From positions 2,542,001 through 2,606,000 of the forward strand of contig JAOVFP010000002.1 of assembly GCA_025738555.1 (NCBI GenBank): a stretch of DNA of 64,000 nucleotides. The letters run 5' to 3'. The notes below the pieces were generated by a model. It was not told where the DNA came from, did no database searches, and was given only the letters and a program-made list of their open reading frames with translations. This DNA is from Cyathus striatus (taxonomy: Eukaryota; Basidiomycota; Agaricomycetes; Agaricales; Nidulariaceae). Positions within the stretch are counted from its first letter, which is position 1; each line of letters begins with the position of its first letter. Shown piece by piece: positions 32,572-45,407 of this stretch. Both the position numbers and the translations under genes were made by a program.

Positions 32572-35500
32572 TCAGAGTCCTATATGAATAAACGGAACCC
32601 ATGCTACAAACTCCTTCTCTCCAATTTTATCACGAAGATGCGCAACAGCCTGGTGCAGAGCATATGCAGCCTCCCGTCTCCCGTCTCCGACTCCACCATC
32701 CTTCCCCGAAAGTCGCGAATACACCAAATCAGCAACAACCGGTGCGTCTCTATCTCGAATTGACCACATCGTCGCTAGAACAGTTCGATATCCAGTCATC
32801 ATCATCCCTGCAGCAAGATGGAATGCTTCCTCTGGCCTTTTCTCGTCTCCTGAAGCAGTCTGACACGCAGAAAGGAAAGCAAGCTTGGTATGCTTGAACG
32901 ATTTCTCCATGATAGTCGATAGTCGTAACTCCCCGTCCTCAAGGAAGAATGCACTATGCATGGGTGCATCGGCTCGTTGGCTTGCGTGGCATGCCAGATG
33001 GATCCAGTTGTGTGTTTCCATGTTGTGCAGGACTTCGTTGACTTTGGCTGCAGGTCCATCTAGCCATGTCCAGTGATTCGGATCTATGTGTTGTTTTATG
33101 CTCTCGACTTCTTTTGTTGTTGAAGGCAGGGGTTTTTGGCCGGGGGTAGCTGGTTGGCTTATTGCTAGGATGCTAGGTGTTTTGCCGAGGATGGATCCTT
33201 TTTCCGAATTGATGAGGGCAGTGAGTGTTGGTGTATATGAAGATACGGCATATACAAAAATCTTTTCGTCATCAGGTCCTTTGCCATATGAACCTGCAGC
33301 ATGAATCGGAAGGAATGCAAGGAGACCGGTAACACACCAGGTTACATGAGGAAGATCGTTGGATGTTGCTTCTCTTTTCTAATTCGAATAAGTATCGCAT
33401 TCAACGTTGGAAACTGTAGAACCCCACCTCATATTTCAAACTCATCAACACAGGTTTAACCAATGCCCTCCACAAAAGCGCTAGTGCCCTCCCAATCCCC
33501 CCAGCAACACCCGAGTCATAAACAACGCTCGACCCACGACTCAATACCCCACTCCCTCTCAACTCCTTTTGCACAGCCCCATGTAACAGAAGCAGATTCT
33601 TGTATGTGAGAATCGGCAGTGGAACCGCTATGATAGTGGCATCTGAATGCAGTATTAATGCGTCGCATCTTGTTCGGTGCACGTTTACCAGAATGATTGG
33701 GCCAGAAGACGTTGCCTTTACTAGCTCCTCCAGACGCTTGCGTTGGAGGAACGATTCAAAGCCGGGAATAGAACGGATTTGGTTGACTAGGAGTCCCATT
33801 CTTCTGCGAGACGGTGGTGCTTTCTTGTATGTTCTTCTACGGATGTATTCCGTACACTTGTTCCTTGTCTCATCAACGGCTCGACGTTCCCTGCACTTTC
33901 AAGCTCATGAGACACTTGCACGAATCTCTCTGCGAGTGGAGGATTAATACCTCGAAGTTCATCTACTGGTGTCCGCAACTGCAATATCTGGCCCCATATT
34001 AAAGAACGGCCTTGTTCGAGCCACTCCACAGCAAGCTTATATTGCTCTTTCTCGATTGCTACCACAGCAGCTTCGTTTACTGTATCTCCTATCCAAGCTA
34101 GCTCCGCATATCGCATTGATATTGTTGTTCCTAACCATAGGACTCGGGGGATCAGATGCATAATGGTTTCATAGGCCGCGAGATGGTTTGCGGTGTCATA
34201 TTCCGAAGCTAGTTCTGCCCATTGCTTTGCGCTATTGAGCCTATGCGTAGCGCTACCTACAGATAGGATTGCAGCTCCGCGGTACGCTTTCATAGACCTC
34301 AACCCATCATCTTTGTCCCCGAATCGCTCAATGCGGTACTTGTATAGATTCCCAAGCTGTTGGAGGAGGGTGCATCTCGTGGCGTTTCCTTCTGGAAAGA
34401 GACCTAGCGAGTTTTCTTCGTAGGCGATGGCTTTGTCAATGTCCACGAGCAGACCTGTGGTTTCAAATTTATGGGTGTACCATATTGATATGTTATGTAG
34501 GCGTAATGGCCTGCTGGTATCGTCCTCGGAGGTAAGATCCAGGCATCTCAATTGCAAGGATATGGCTTCTTCAAGGTCAGGCATGTTGCCCACCCTTTCG
34601 AAACGGTAGCCCAGGGCGGAGCTTAACTCGTTCAGTGTTGTTGCTAGTTCTGCGCGGCCTTGGGATGAAGAGCGCTGAAAAGCTTGGCGGAGATTGGATA
34701 TTGCTGCTTCATTGTCTTCTAAATTGTCTGAGGTGCTGAAGAGGATGTTGTATGTTGCTCCGAGACTTGCCAAGCATGTCGCTTTGAGGCTACTTGTGTT
34801 CGGTGCAAGATCTACTGCTTTGCTATGCGCTGACACAGCTTCGTCAATATCTGCCAGCCCCTTCTCTCTCAATGACTGGGAACGGCGTCGATAGAAATTT
34901 CCGAGGTGGTTGAGATACTCTGCTTTTCGGATGTTTTCATCCGCTGTCAGAGATACCGCGCGGGTTCCCAAGGATACAGCTTCATCTATATCTGTGATGA
35001 TAGCCGATTTCTCAAAGCGAGCTTTGTAGCTGATTCCGAGGTTTATTAGGCGATTTGGTTTGGATGGGTGGTCGGCTGGGGTATTGGACTCTGATTGGCG
35101 CTGTAGGAATATCGCTCTTTCTAGGTCATCCTCTTTGCCCCAGCGCTCGAAGCTGCGCCTGAGGGCGGCGCCGAAGTTGGCTTGGAGAGTTGATACATCG
35201 TTTTGCTCTGTGTTTGGGGAGACAAGGGTTATCGCCTCCTCGAACCGTGCAAGTGCACTTTTTAGGTCTTCTGCTTCTCCGAGATCTAGGAATCGGTCTA
35301 CAAGGGCATTGGCAAGGTTGTGGAGGTACATTATTTGGTCATCGGGAGTGGAGGTCATACGCCCCAATTCGACTGCGTCGGTCAGCTGGGAAATCGACTC
35401 TTCTAAATCAGAGAGACTTCGCGTATACGAATACCGGGCGTAGAACGAACTTCCCAATGCGCTAATTGCAAACGCTCTCGTCGCGTCCTCGTCACATAAA

Positions 35501-36106
35501 TGTGCGACCGCATCCTTCTGAATGTCAATTGCCCCATCGATGTCTTTGATCTTTCCTGTGTGATTGAATCTGCTCTTTAGTGCTGTACCAAGGTTGCTTT
35601 GTCTTGAGCGAAGGTTGGTATCATCTTTTGGAGTGAGTAATACTGCTTTACGTAGAGTGGATATGCATTGGTTTAGGTCGTCTAGTTTTCCGGAGCGTTT
35701 GTAGCGCTTGAAGAGGGCTAAACCGCGTTTGGTGAGTTCGGATGAGGTACCATCTGGTACGGTGGCTTCGTCTGAGGAGGGGTCTAGCTTCTGGGATGTT
35801 ATTGGGCTAGGAGGATGGAGATACGTGGACGTACGTTGGTTTCGACTGGTACTATAGCTGTTGCCGTTCCTTCGTCACTTTTCGAGTCAGGGTTTCTGTC
35901 GACTTTGATTGTGTTTCCTCTGGATATATGACCACATGTGTTAGCACTGCTACAAAGTTGGAGTTCGAGTCGTACGTTTCCTTGTCACTGTCTTTGTGAA
36001 GGCTACCTTTCCAATATCGTTTGTTTGCTCGTTGGCCGGGGGGTCGCTCGGGAGTTTTGTTTGAACCGACATAGATTGCGATTCCGGTTCCTTGATCGTT
36101 GCTCAT
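32572..36106 (-). CDS. TPR-CHAT domain protein with one apparent frameshift
   Basis: Minus-strand exons: 36106-35976, 35919-35835, 35790-33428 and 33378-32572; about 1,128 aa if one missing base near 33789 is allowed. A short N-terminal region is followed by about 600 residues of tetratricopeptide-type repeats (recurring LG..Y..RFE..G...D.DEAI). The C-terminal CHAT domain is a caspase/separase-clan fold: VTWCVTGLLAFLPIHAAG, HNWIHLACHASQ with the catalytic His near residue 991, LAFLSACQTASGDE with the catalytic Cys near 1032, and PEEAFHLAAGMMMTGYRTVL. Without the correction the frame stops at HRLAEEWDS just before the CHAT part, while the next frame continues LVNQIRSIPGFESFLQRK. Both dyad residues are intact, so it is either a recent lesion or a sequence error. 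CHAT proteins are candidate proteases in immunity or cell death; substrate unknown. Confidence 0.85.
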
Positions 36107-36951
36107 ATTCGATGTGTGTTGGTTAAAGGTCGTTTGGATTGAGGCTCAGCACTCATGGGATTATTTTTACTTGGTTTGGACGATGTGAATGGTGTTACAA
36201 CGGGCGGTATGGGGAACTTGGAGTATCCTCGGTATCGATACATCGATATCCGATTTTGGCCACATTGTCCGTTATAGTATTTAACTAACCTGCTGTGTTT
36301 CTATAGCATGGAGTAAAATTTACGTGCTTATTGCAATTCAAAATCAATGGTTGATTGACGGACCTATCTGGTTGGCTCTGTCCGGTGTCCGAGACTCCGA
36401 GTGCTCCCAGCGACAAGTGGCAAGTTTATTTGGCTTTGTTGTTCAGCGCCTTTTGCCGAAGATTCGGACAGAACTTCAACGTTTCTTCAACTTCTTGACA
36501 GAAGGTAACCCCAATAACGAGTTATTCGCACCTGTTATTGAAATTTATGGCATTTTTATTGAAAAATCATGCTTTCTCTTCCACGCGTCCCTGCAGCGCT
36601 ATCGGTGCTAAGCAGCTGACAGGAACCCGGGCAAGGCTGCCGTTACTATGTGTAATCGTTATCTCAATAGTACCTCCGGTACAAAGTATGTAGTGGTAAT
36701 CTACGGTAACTTAGCACTACAGGCCTAGCGAGCTAACGGTTCTAGCTAAGTGGAGGTACTTATATACAACTCTATTTGATTTTTGTCACATTTTACCGTA
36801 AGCCTCGCCCTGTAAATGAATTCTCAATTTCTCATTGACATGCCCTTTTTAGACTATAAGACGAGGCATGCTATAAATCAGCCATGTGCACTGTTGTGCA
36901 GTAAAACGATAATCCTGTCACCCCATGCCCTATTCTCAATGTCTGATAATA
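36107..36951. other. intergenic, no gene seen
   Basis: About 0.85 kb between the TPR-CHAT start and the first DUF6533 copy. Imperfect inverted TCTGTCCG motifs lie near 36377 and 36465. Otherwise nothing was seen. Confidence 0.4.
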
Positions 36952-38180
36952 ATGGCACTGCCACCTACTTCGGAGACTTTAGTTACTGTTCTTGAACATA
37001 CTCAGGTGTTCAGAGTTAGTTCTTTTCTATTATATTACCCTCAGGGAGTCATTTACTTATTGACACTTTTCTGAATCCTATATTTGAAGTATATAAACGG
37101 TATGTAACCTGTCATAACGTCAGCGATGAGCTGGAAACTGACGACAAATATGTTTAGTTGCTAGCATAATCCTGTTAGTATGTTATGTGCAGTGCTTAAT
37201 ATGTGCACATTCCTCATCGGCGCTAGTATTATGACTACTGCATAACATTGAGTGCAGAAGTCAGCTTGATCTGGCCTTCCAGGTGGGACATGATTAAAAT
37301 ACTCTTCATTATCGTGCGCTACTAACCCTTTATTCATACGACAATTGGTTTGTATGATGTGTTTTCACTCAGATGTTCATTGTAGATGATCGGACTTAAA
37401 AAATTCTGAATTTCAGAACTTTTTACTTTATACATATCTGCACAAATGTGCTCTTTGCTGTGTAAGTCAGGCTTATGTGAGTATCCAGTACAGTTCAATC
37501 GCTCGAAAGTTCTGAATTTTAGTTATGAAATAGGGATGTCTATTATTGGAATCATCCTTTCAGAAAGTATGTTTCAACTTTATTGATTACCTAGCCTGTG
37601 AAAATTTATGCGTTGCAGCCATATTAAGTATACGAACATAGGCTGTTTGGAAAGATAACGCCAAAATGAAATTTGGGCTCCCCCGTTTTTCATCTCAATA
37701 TTTCAGGTATAAGATCGTTGCTACACTCAAAATTGAGCAATATTTATCCCTAACCCGTATCCGGGCTTCAGAGGCTGTTTCGTTACTGGTGAAAGCTCGC
37801 TGTACTATACAATCATCTGGATATTATACCCAATTGTCAACTTTGGTATGTTCATCTTCCTATTAGTGAAATTTCAGCCGACATGTAGATGCAGGTGCAA
37901 TGCTTCTCATGGGTCTTCGAGCATTTCAATTCCGTAAGTGCTTTGACGTATCGCGTCACTAATTTTACTAGATCAAATGGGAACACATACAAGCCTAATA
38001 AAAATCGTTTATCAAGATGGTAAGTCCTCCCCTCCCGAGCATAATATATAGTATATGGCAATTAACGCGGATTTAACTTCGAACTTCTAGGCGTGACTTA
38101 CTACTTCTACACATTTGGTACTCAGTCTTTTTCTAGTCTGACATTTTAGAACGGTGCTTTTCTATATGTCTGTAAACATA
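36952..38180 (+). pseudogene. DUF6533 seven-helix membrane protein, decayed copy 1
   Basis: The exon plan of the family is visible: 36952-37014, 10-nt exon 37090-37099, 20-nt exon 37158-37177, and an exon from 37227 encoding YYDYCITLSAEVSLIWPSRW. That exon then has an in-frame TAA (RY-stop where functional copies have RYTPF), and its donor GT at 37357 is changed to AT. Later exons survive only in pieces: AVWKDNAKMKFGLP near 37645, PYPGFRGCFVTGESSLYY near 37762, and GVTYYFYTF near 38091. Exons 5 and 6 are barely recognisable. A clear pseudogene, tail to tail with the next copy. Confidence 0.75.
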
Positions 38181-38419
38181 CGTTCCGAGTAGGGTGAGCC
38201 CCATATTGCAAGCTATATTTGCGTGTAGAGTAGTTTTGCACATTCGAGAACGAGATAAAGGTCTCTTGGTGACACGACGCTCTTAAAATAGCAAATTTGT
38301 TACTTTCTCGTTGCCAGTGGAAATTCCGAAAAAATCTCAACCATCTCTTGAGTCTTGCCATCAGTAACTTTAAGCTTAAATTTTCTCTACACCGTACATA
38401 ACACCTTGTGACAATTAAT

Positions 38420-39995
38420 CTACAAGAGGGACGTGTCCCTGAGAGATCTTTCTCCGCGACTTCGCGCGTGGAGAACTACTCTACAAGAAAATATGGCATG
38501 CATTGTGCGCGCAAAACTATATCAAAATTAAGAAGACTATAGTAGAATCTGGCATGTTTTAATTTGAGTGACGCACTATAATAGCAAGCCAACGAAGTCA
38601 CGCTGCAAGTATGAGATTAGATGAGAAACGCTGCAACATACATAATGCGTAATAGGTGACATACGGAAAGTCTTAGTGCAAGAACGACGCTAATGAGCGA
38701 CATAACTAATTGTGCAAGTTAGCAATCCATAAGGTACTAAGGAATTTGAGAGAGAGTACCAAAAAGGTAGAAGTAGTAAGTAACACCTTCGAGTTTGGTG
38801 ATTAAGTGCCAGAATAGTAATCACGTATAAGCCTCAGACTTACCATCGCGATATACTATTTTTACCAGGTCCGAGGTGACACCCATTTGACCTAAGAACG
38901 TCAGACTCTACCATGCAGGGAAATATATGAAGTACACACAAGATTTGAATGCCCGAAGTCCCATGAGTATTAATGCTCCTATGCCGACATGATTGACGAC
39001 TCGTCATTTAATCCGGGTGACCCAGACGTACCGGAGTGAAAAACCATTAATAATATCCAAAAGACTAATAGGATTGCGCTTCCACCAACAACCACACATC
39101 CTGGATATGGGGTATGGCTAACTGTGGGAGTTACGCGTGTCGGGTTAGGAATTTGTAGGCTGAGCGCACTGAACAGGAAATCACCAACATTGCAATGCAG
39201 AAACAAATTTTACAGTAATGATCCATATAGCAATCCAGATCGAGATAAAAAGGCCGGGAACCCGAACTTTACTATTGGCTTCTCTTTCCAGACAGACCAT
39301 GTTCGTATGGTTAGTAAAGCTATTGTCGATTGGTTACCGATCTGCCTATATTTTCATATGAAACGTCGAATAAGCAAAAACATACTTTCAGCAAGGAATG
39401 CCCCTATAAAATACAGCCCTGGTTCATAGTGGGTTGTAAGTGGCCGAGACTCATCACGGTCCTTGTTCCATACTCACACCCATTCGCCTTGTATGCTATA
39501 AGGCACGATTCTGGAGACACATTTGCACCAAAATGATCTACCATTAATAATAATATCAAAGTGATATTAATAGTATGGACACAATTTTTTAAAGGGAACT
39601 TACTATAGAACAGAAGAGCTGAATCTATGTATGGAGTATAGCGTACCAGGAGGAAAAGAATTTTAATCGAATTCCAGCGTGAAGGCCAGATCAACTTCAT
39701 TTCCATATTTAGTGTAAGGCAGTAGTCGTAGCACTAGGAAGTAATGAACAATACGGGTACATGGCCGAAGAATCTGAGGTTACATACCAATAAAGCTATG
39801 CTGGCAACTAAGTGCATTATGAGTCTCCGACTAGTAGCAAATATTGTGGCAATAGGACACATACCATTCATATACTACTTCAATTATTTGAAGAGATATT
39901 CGTCAATAAAACCCTAACGAAACATAATACACGAGTCCTTGGCTGTGTTCAAGGATAGTAATAAATGTTTCGGAGAGCAGCCCTGCGCTATCCAT
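38420..39995 (-). CDS. DUF6533 seven-helix membrane protein, copy 2, one frameshift
   Basis: Fourteen exons on the minus strand: 39995-39933, 39874-39865, 39807-39788, 39733-39604, 39537-39478, 39418-39386, 39319-39189, 39121-39032, 38978-38940, 38891-38844, 38786-38760, 38705-38665, 38602-38577 and 38516-38420; 271 aa when corrected. Ten of the 14 exon lengths equal those of the intact gene at 49140. All splice sites are good, and the C-terminus (SCRVVLHARSRGERSLRD) is open to its stop. The one defect is in exon 7: 131 nt instead of 132, due to five T (A at 39247-39251 on the plus strand) where six are needed. Homopolymer context makes a sequence error possible. DUF6533 proteins are basidiomycete receptor-like membrane proteins of unknown ligand. 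Confidence 0.75.
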
Positions 39996-42439
39996 TTCAA
40001 TGAAAAAATAAGGAATTCTGGCTGAATGCAAATGGCCTATCGTTTCCTAGATCATACATGCTTTATAGTATGTTCTGCTTACCAAACAAAATACATAATA
40101 TACTGAAGAAGTAAACTGTTACCGTAGCGAAGGGGCATTTCCCTGAACTGCCTAATGATAATCACTTTATTCAAAGTTCTGTGAGAAATAGAACTCTTGT
40201 CTTCAGGTATTGGACCACTTGGTACTTGCTTACTAGTTGCGATAACAAGAATAAATCTGTAATAAATTGAGATGGTCGCAAGAATGATCCAAATACATTC
40301 AATGAAATCTCTGATACTGATTTTCAATACACTCACTAAGTATACACCTCCCTCCATAGGCTCTCTTGTCTATATTTTCGTTCCCACTGGTCGCCATAGT
40401 AGTTTCCGAGCTATGTAATTTTTGCCGGAAATAACCGGATCCCCCCCAGTTCAACTTTCAATGGCTGAGACATGAGTCAACATTCTTCGTCATTTGATCT
40501 TACATGAGCTTTTACTGAGTGTGGTAGGACAGCGATTTAAGAATGTGCTGAAGATACCTAGGGAACTGGGAGTGGGCAAGGTCTGTGTATAATATAGACT
40601 ATTCGGGTTGTTCGGATTGATAAAAAAATGTTATTGGCTTCTCACCTCATGTTTATTTCGTCGTCGAATAGCACTAGTTGTATAAGCAAGGTTGTAGTGT
40701 TGTTGAGGTGCAACAAGAACTTACCGTGGCAGTAAAAGTGCTCCATGCACTGCAACGTGGTAGTGGCCCGTGGGTAATTTTTTCCCACGCTGCCACTACC
40801 AGTTGCACGATGCTACCACATACTCCATTATATGGTAGTATAATTTCACACAAGCATTATGTCTGCTCACACCACTTACGACGAATCATAATACGGTATA
40901 CGGACGTATAAAAATTTCCAAAATTTAGTGATGGCCCTGCGGCCCAACCTGTTACCAACACCTCTCAGATTGAGAAATTTTACTTGCTGAGCGTTGAACG
41001 CTGCGAGCTCAGATACAAGTTTCTCTTTCCAACCCTGCCGATACAACGACGAGAATGCTAACTTCAAGAGACGACTGAAGCGTGACGTTTCTGCGAGCTT
41101 GCTACTATGTTCAACTTCAAGTCGAGGATGCGTTTGGCTTATCTGCAATCCATACCAGGCCCATTTATTGAATCCCTACCCAGTTCCTGGCTGCGTGCAC
41201 TACTTAAAAGTCATCGTGTATGCTCACATTAACCTTAATACTTCCTCGCTGTCGCTAGACCGCTCAATTCGCATTCTAATAGGGTATGAGTCCAAGTATG
41301 TGTACTTGAGTCTTCACCTACGTTTGGGAACGATTACCGATATTGGGAATGCTTCTCCTTGTATCCATGCCTGTGCAAGTCCCTTCACCAGACTTCCAGT
41401 ATCGTCTCGTTTTCTTTTACAGGGCCGGAAGGTCGGGCACGCTACGAATACAAACATATACGCTCAACTACAAGATGCGATATGTCATTTTGTGATAGTA
41501 TCAATCTATTTATTGTCGAGATCTGTGACTCCATCTTTGGTCAAAAAGTTCTATTTTCCATGTCTTTAGGAAAATCTACCATACTGAGCTGTTACCGGAT
41601 TCGCAACCGTCCTAATTGTTGAGTTTATCAACATGCTGTGCATATTCTATTTCTGGAGGTTGAAGGCGGGATATCTTTGTCTCCTGTTACCTGCTCGTTC
41701 CTGGCGGGTTCTATCTTCCATTTGTTTACTCGTTTCCTTACCCTTATGCATACTGGTCAATGCCTGTGGGCTTTCACACCTCTTACTGAACAATAATGGT
41801 TCAGGTATAAAATGTGAAGAGGGTGGCGGATACCTGGGGATACCTGGGATTCACAATGCTTGATAATACCTGGGACTGTTATTTCGTTTTCACGACGACT
41901 TTTGTCATTTGGGATTTGGGTCTGGACTTCAATTTCCATTACACTTGTCAATGTCATCGAGTCCCTGCTCAAAGACCCACCGTCCACCTATAAGAATGTA
42001 TAGCGCCGGGATTTACTGATCCCCGACATTCGTACCTCAGTCGGGTACCTTTTTCGGGATACCTTTTACGTATTTTGAATTTAAGATGCCAAAAAGAGGA
42101 AAGGGGCGCCTTACGAGGCCTTACGCTTTCGAGCCATCTGCTCAACATCTGCCAGTTACTCTTAGGTTCCTACACTTATGTGCCTCGTTTTCCCTTGTTC
42201 GAGGAGTCTCACAAGGTTTCGCAAGCCACAGATTGATTCGGTAGACTCTATACACCGACGCTTTGCGACATCTCAATACATTTCCTCGTGCCTTGTTTTG
42301 GGGCAACTGACACTAAGGCGACTTCGGGCGCGGTGTCTATAACCTAGGTAAGGGGGTATAAGTATGAGGAACATCCTGCTTCTCTCTGGCTATCGTGTTT
42401 TCTTCACTTCTCCTGCCGTGACTTCAAGAATCAAGAACA
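39996..42439. other. intergenic with decayed sequence, no confident gene
   Basis: About 2.4 kb. A hairpin at 40742-40816 is listed separately. An ORF at 40994-41569 lacks motifs. From about 41640 to 42300 several frames look protein-like in short runs but contain stops, so a decayed gene is possible. None could be named. Confidence 0.4.
40742..40816. repeat. long imperfect hairpin
   Basis: GTGGTAGTGGCCCGTGGG (40757-40774) pairs with CCCACGCTGCCACTACC (40784-40800) around a 9-nt loop, and the arms extend outward through GCACTGCAAC and GTTGCACGATGC. It could be a transposon end-to-end remnant or part of a structured RNA. Confidence 0.5.
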
Positions 42440-44647
42440 ATGGTGAAAGATACTACCTCTTCGTCTCTCCCCAGCTCCAAGGCAAACGGGGCCTCGCCCA
42501 CTTCTGGTGTCATTCCCAACGACAAGTCAAGAAAGTTCAGAACTCTCATTATATGCTACGACGGAACTGGCGACCAGTAAGCTCACTCTCGTGAAGCTCA
42601 TTTCTTGTTCTTATTAACATAATGTATCCAGGGAGGATAAAGATGTACAGATTTCGTTTTGAGTTATGGTTGAGCGCAGATCTAATGCATTATATTACCA
42701 GGTAACCAACGTCATTGAACTGCGAGATATGCTTCATGGATGGGACAAGAAATCTAAAAAGGGGAACGTGGATCCTGAAGTGCAGCAGGTATACTACAAG
42801 GTATGTCAAATATCCACCCCCCCATGCATCTATGACAGAGTTCCTAATCACGTAAAACATAGCCCGGAATAGGAACTTCCAACCCTCTTATCCCTTGGGC
42901 CGGCGATATGAAAATTCCTGTCATTACCAGTGCATCCCGAGTTAGTTGTTCTCTTATTGTCAATTACCAACTTACTGAAGTCTGGTTTTTAGACCGTTGA
43001 TCAGGCTGTCGCATGGAGCCTGAGCTATCACGTTATTGGTGCATTTCATTTTTTCTCCCCATTATCGCTCTTGTCTCATTCGCTTTATAGATGGGTACAA
43101 GTGGATCGCTGAGAGATGTACGTTTTGTTCTCATGCTCTGGAAGAAACTTGCGTTGATGGTAGTTATTGTGCAGATCGAGAGGGAGACAGAATATGTATT
43201 TTTGGTACGTGCGCTATTAATATCTGTTTAATTGATGCAACCTGACGAGCTCATGAACAGGATTCTCAAGAGGAGCGTACACAGCTCGTGTGTAAGTATT
43301 TTTATACTGTTTATGCCTGTTTTAGATACTAAACTGTGACCTTTACAGTCTCGCAGGCATGCTCAGTAAAGTCGGCCTCCTGCCTGCCGATACTGCAGCA
43401 AAAAAGGATGTCCTAAACGCTGCCTTCGAGTCATACGAACAACATGGCAGTAATAAAGCATGGGCACACTCTGCTAAGTTTAGACGTGCCAACAAGTGTA
43501 GAAATGTCTTAGTACAGTTCTTGGGGTGCTGGTATGTCTCTTTTCCCCAATCTTCCATAGAATAATGGCGAGATCCTAACAACATCTTGACAGGGACACC
43601 GTAAACTCCGTAGGCCTCGTCACATCCAAACGACTTCCTTTCACTTCCGAAAACGGGATCGTGGTTACATTCCGCCATGCTATCGCCCTCGACGAGCACC
43701 GTGCAAGGTTCAACATGAATATGTGGGGTGGCACGGAAGATGACATTATTGATCCCGATCAAGATAAGGAAGGTAAAGACGGGTGGTTTAGTTGGATTTC
43801 GAACTGGTGGTATGGATCAGGAGACGATCAGGAACAGTTTCTAGAAGGCGATTTTGGACCTCCTATTACTATCCCGACAGATGAAGATGAGGTTTGGTTT
43901 GCTGGGGCCCACTGTGGTACGTTGTTTTCATATTATGTTCATCGCCAGCTGCTAAATGAAGGGATTCCAGACATTGGCGGTGGGTCGGTACCCAACAATA
44001 CGCGCCCTAACCTCGCGCACATTCCCCTCCGCTGGATGATCCGCGAATGCTTCAAGACCAATTCCGGAATAATATTCAGAGAAGAGGGCCTCCGCTCCTT
44101 CGGACTCGATCCTAAGATTCTCTACCCAGTGGTTCAAATCCGCCCTCCTGCTCTCGACGTTGAATCGGATAAACGGGTTCAGAAGGTGGTGCCGCCTGGT
44201 GTTCTGAAAAGCACGGGTTCGTTTTTATGGAACCTCCTTCCAGAAATCGGGAGTAAAAAGGTGGAGGTGGTTCCGGAACCTATCGTTCTGGTGCCGGGAA
44301 TTGAGGAGAAGCTTGATTCGGTGGATGCGCTGGCTCCGATATACGACCAGCTAGAGCAGAAAGCGTGGAAGTGGAGTTTGATGGAGTATCACCGTATGAA
44401 GGTGTGGTCGAAGAAGGACAAAGCATTTATAAGGAAGCAGAATAACTTCCAAGGGAGGCGCATTCCTCTTCCTGTTAACGATGAAAAGGATAAGAGGTTG
44501 GGCAAGATCCGTGTGCATAGGACTGTTAAGACGCGGATGGAGACGCCAATGGTTGACGGAAGCACTTACGTCCCGAAGGCGTTGGTGAGCGGTAAAGAAG
44601 GATACACATTGGACAAGGCTCTTAATTTGGTGGAGTGGGTTGAGTGA
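42440..44647 (+). CDS. DUF2235 / Tle1-like alpha-beta hydrolase, paralogue 1
   Basis: Eleven exons: 42440-42576, 42632-42644 (13 nt), 42702-42800, 42863-42940, 42993-43038, 43091-43117, 43175-43204, 43261-43291, 43349-43531, 43594-43916 and 43971-44647; 438 aa. The family is an alpha/beta-hydrolase named after bacterial phospholipase effectors; fungal members are cytoplasmic and uncharacterised. Visible marks: RTLIICYDGTGD at the N-terminus, nucleophile elbow IFGFSRGAYTAR with Ser near 146, GMLSKVGLLP, LGCWDTVNSVGL, and the acid/His region VWFAGAHCDIGGGS, then HIPLRWMIRECFKTNSGI. The C-terminal 200 residues carry LAPIYDQLEQKAWKW and VKTRMETP. It lies in tandem with paralogue 2, with 1.1 kb between. 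The last intron sits at a different place than in paralogue 2. Confidence 0.85.
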
Positions 44648-45407
44648 AGTGTTGATTGGACCAGTCGCTGCCGATGCGGGTGACTTACTACTCTCTTTTT
44701 ATCAGGTTTATATTGCTTACTACCAACTTACTGCTTTCCTTTAGTCGTGTTATCATTTGTAACTTATATCATATGTGCCAGTAATCAATAACTTATCGTT
44801 TTCTCGATTTTACAAAGCGTTTCGTTAGAAACAAACGTCTCCGGCACTCGACAACCCCGTCTCCTTTGTGCAACAAGATATCGATGTCTCCTACTCTGTT
44901 TTCTCTCGTTTGAAGTGGATAACGCGGGCAGACCGCAGACAATCAGGTTGAATGTCCTGCAGGCTGCGGTCGCGACGACTGCCACATTGGCAGTGTCTCG
45001 AGAGAAGCCCTCTGCTTTCTGGTCCTCCCATGATCCTATTCTTGGTGTTTTGCGGGGCTATATTAATATATCTGAGTGTTCACGTTATTTGTTGAGTGGC
45101 GGATGAGTGCTAGAATTTGGCTCGAATGGGACAAACTGAAGCCTTAACTTAAGGTTCCTGAGACTAATTGACGCGTCACGCGACGCAAGGTTTTTGATCA
45201 CTCGTATGTGGCCGCCTACACCCCGTTCTTGCTCCTCGTTTTGTCAGAGATCTTTAAAGCACATCCAACTCCCCCACTGGTGTATAAAGTGATATATACG
45301 ATTCAAATATCCACGACGCGTCGCATCAAGAGGATGTGTGTAAACCCGACGTCCCTTAGCGCCCGACTTGCTATATTTGGACTCGGTAACTTTGTCGTTT
45401 CAACTAA
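44648..45407. other. intergenic between the two hydrolase genes
   Basis: No supported gene. GACGCGTCACGCGACGC at about 45171-45187 recalls the palindromes inside MITE family 1, but no inverted ends were found around it. Confidence 0.35.

Noticed and set aside
33787..33890. An intron explaining the TPR-CHAT frame change
   Set aside because: All GT-AG pairs tested by eye (52-54 nt) either keep the wrong frame or remove conserved residues; a missing base fits better.
40994..41569. 191-codon ORF
   Set aside because: No motif, no splice pattern, biased content; no paralogue in the window.
45171..45187. Third copy of MITE family 1
   Set aside because: Only the CGCGTCACGC palindrome is shared; neither inverted tip was found nearby.
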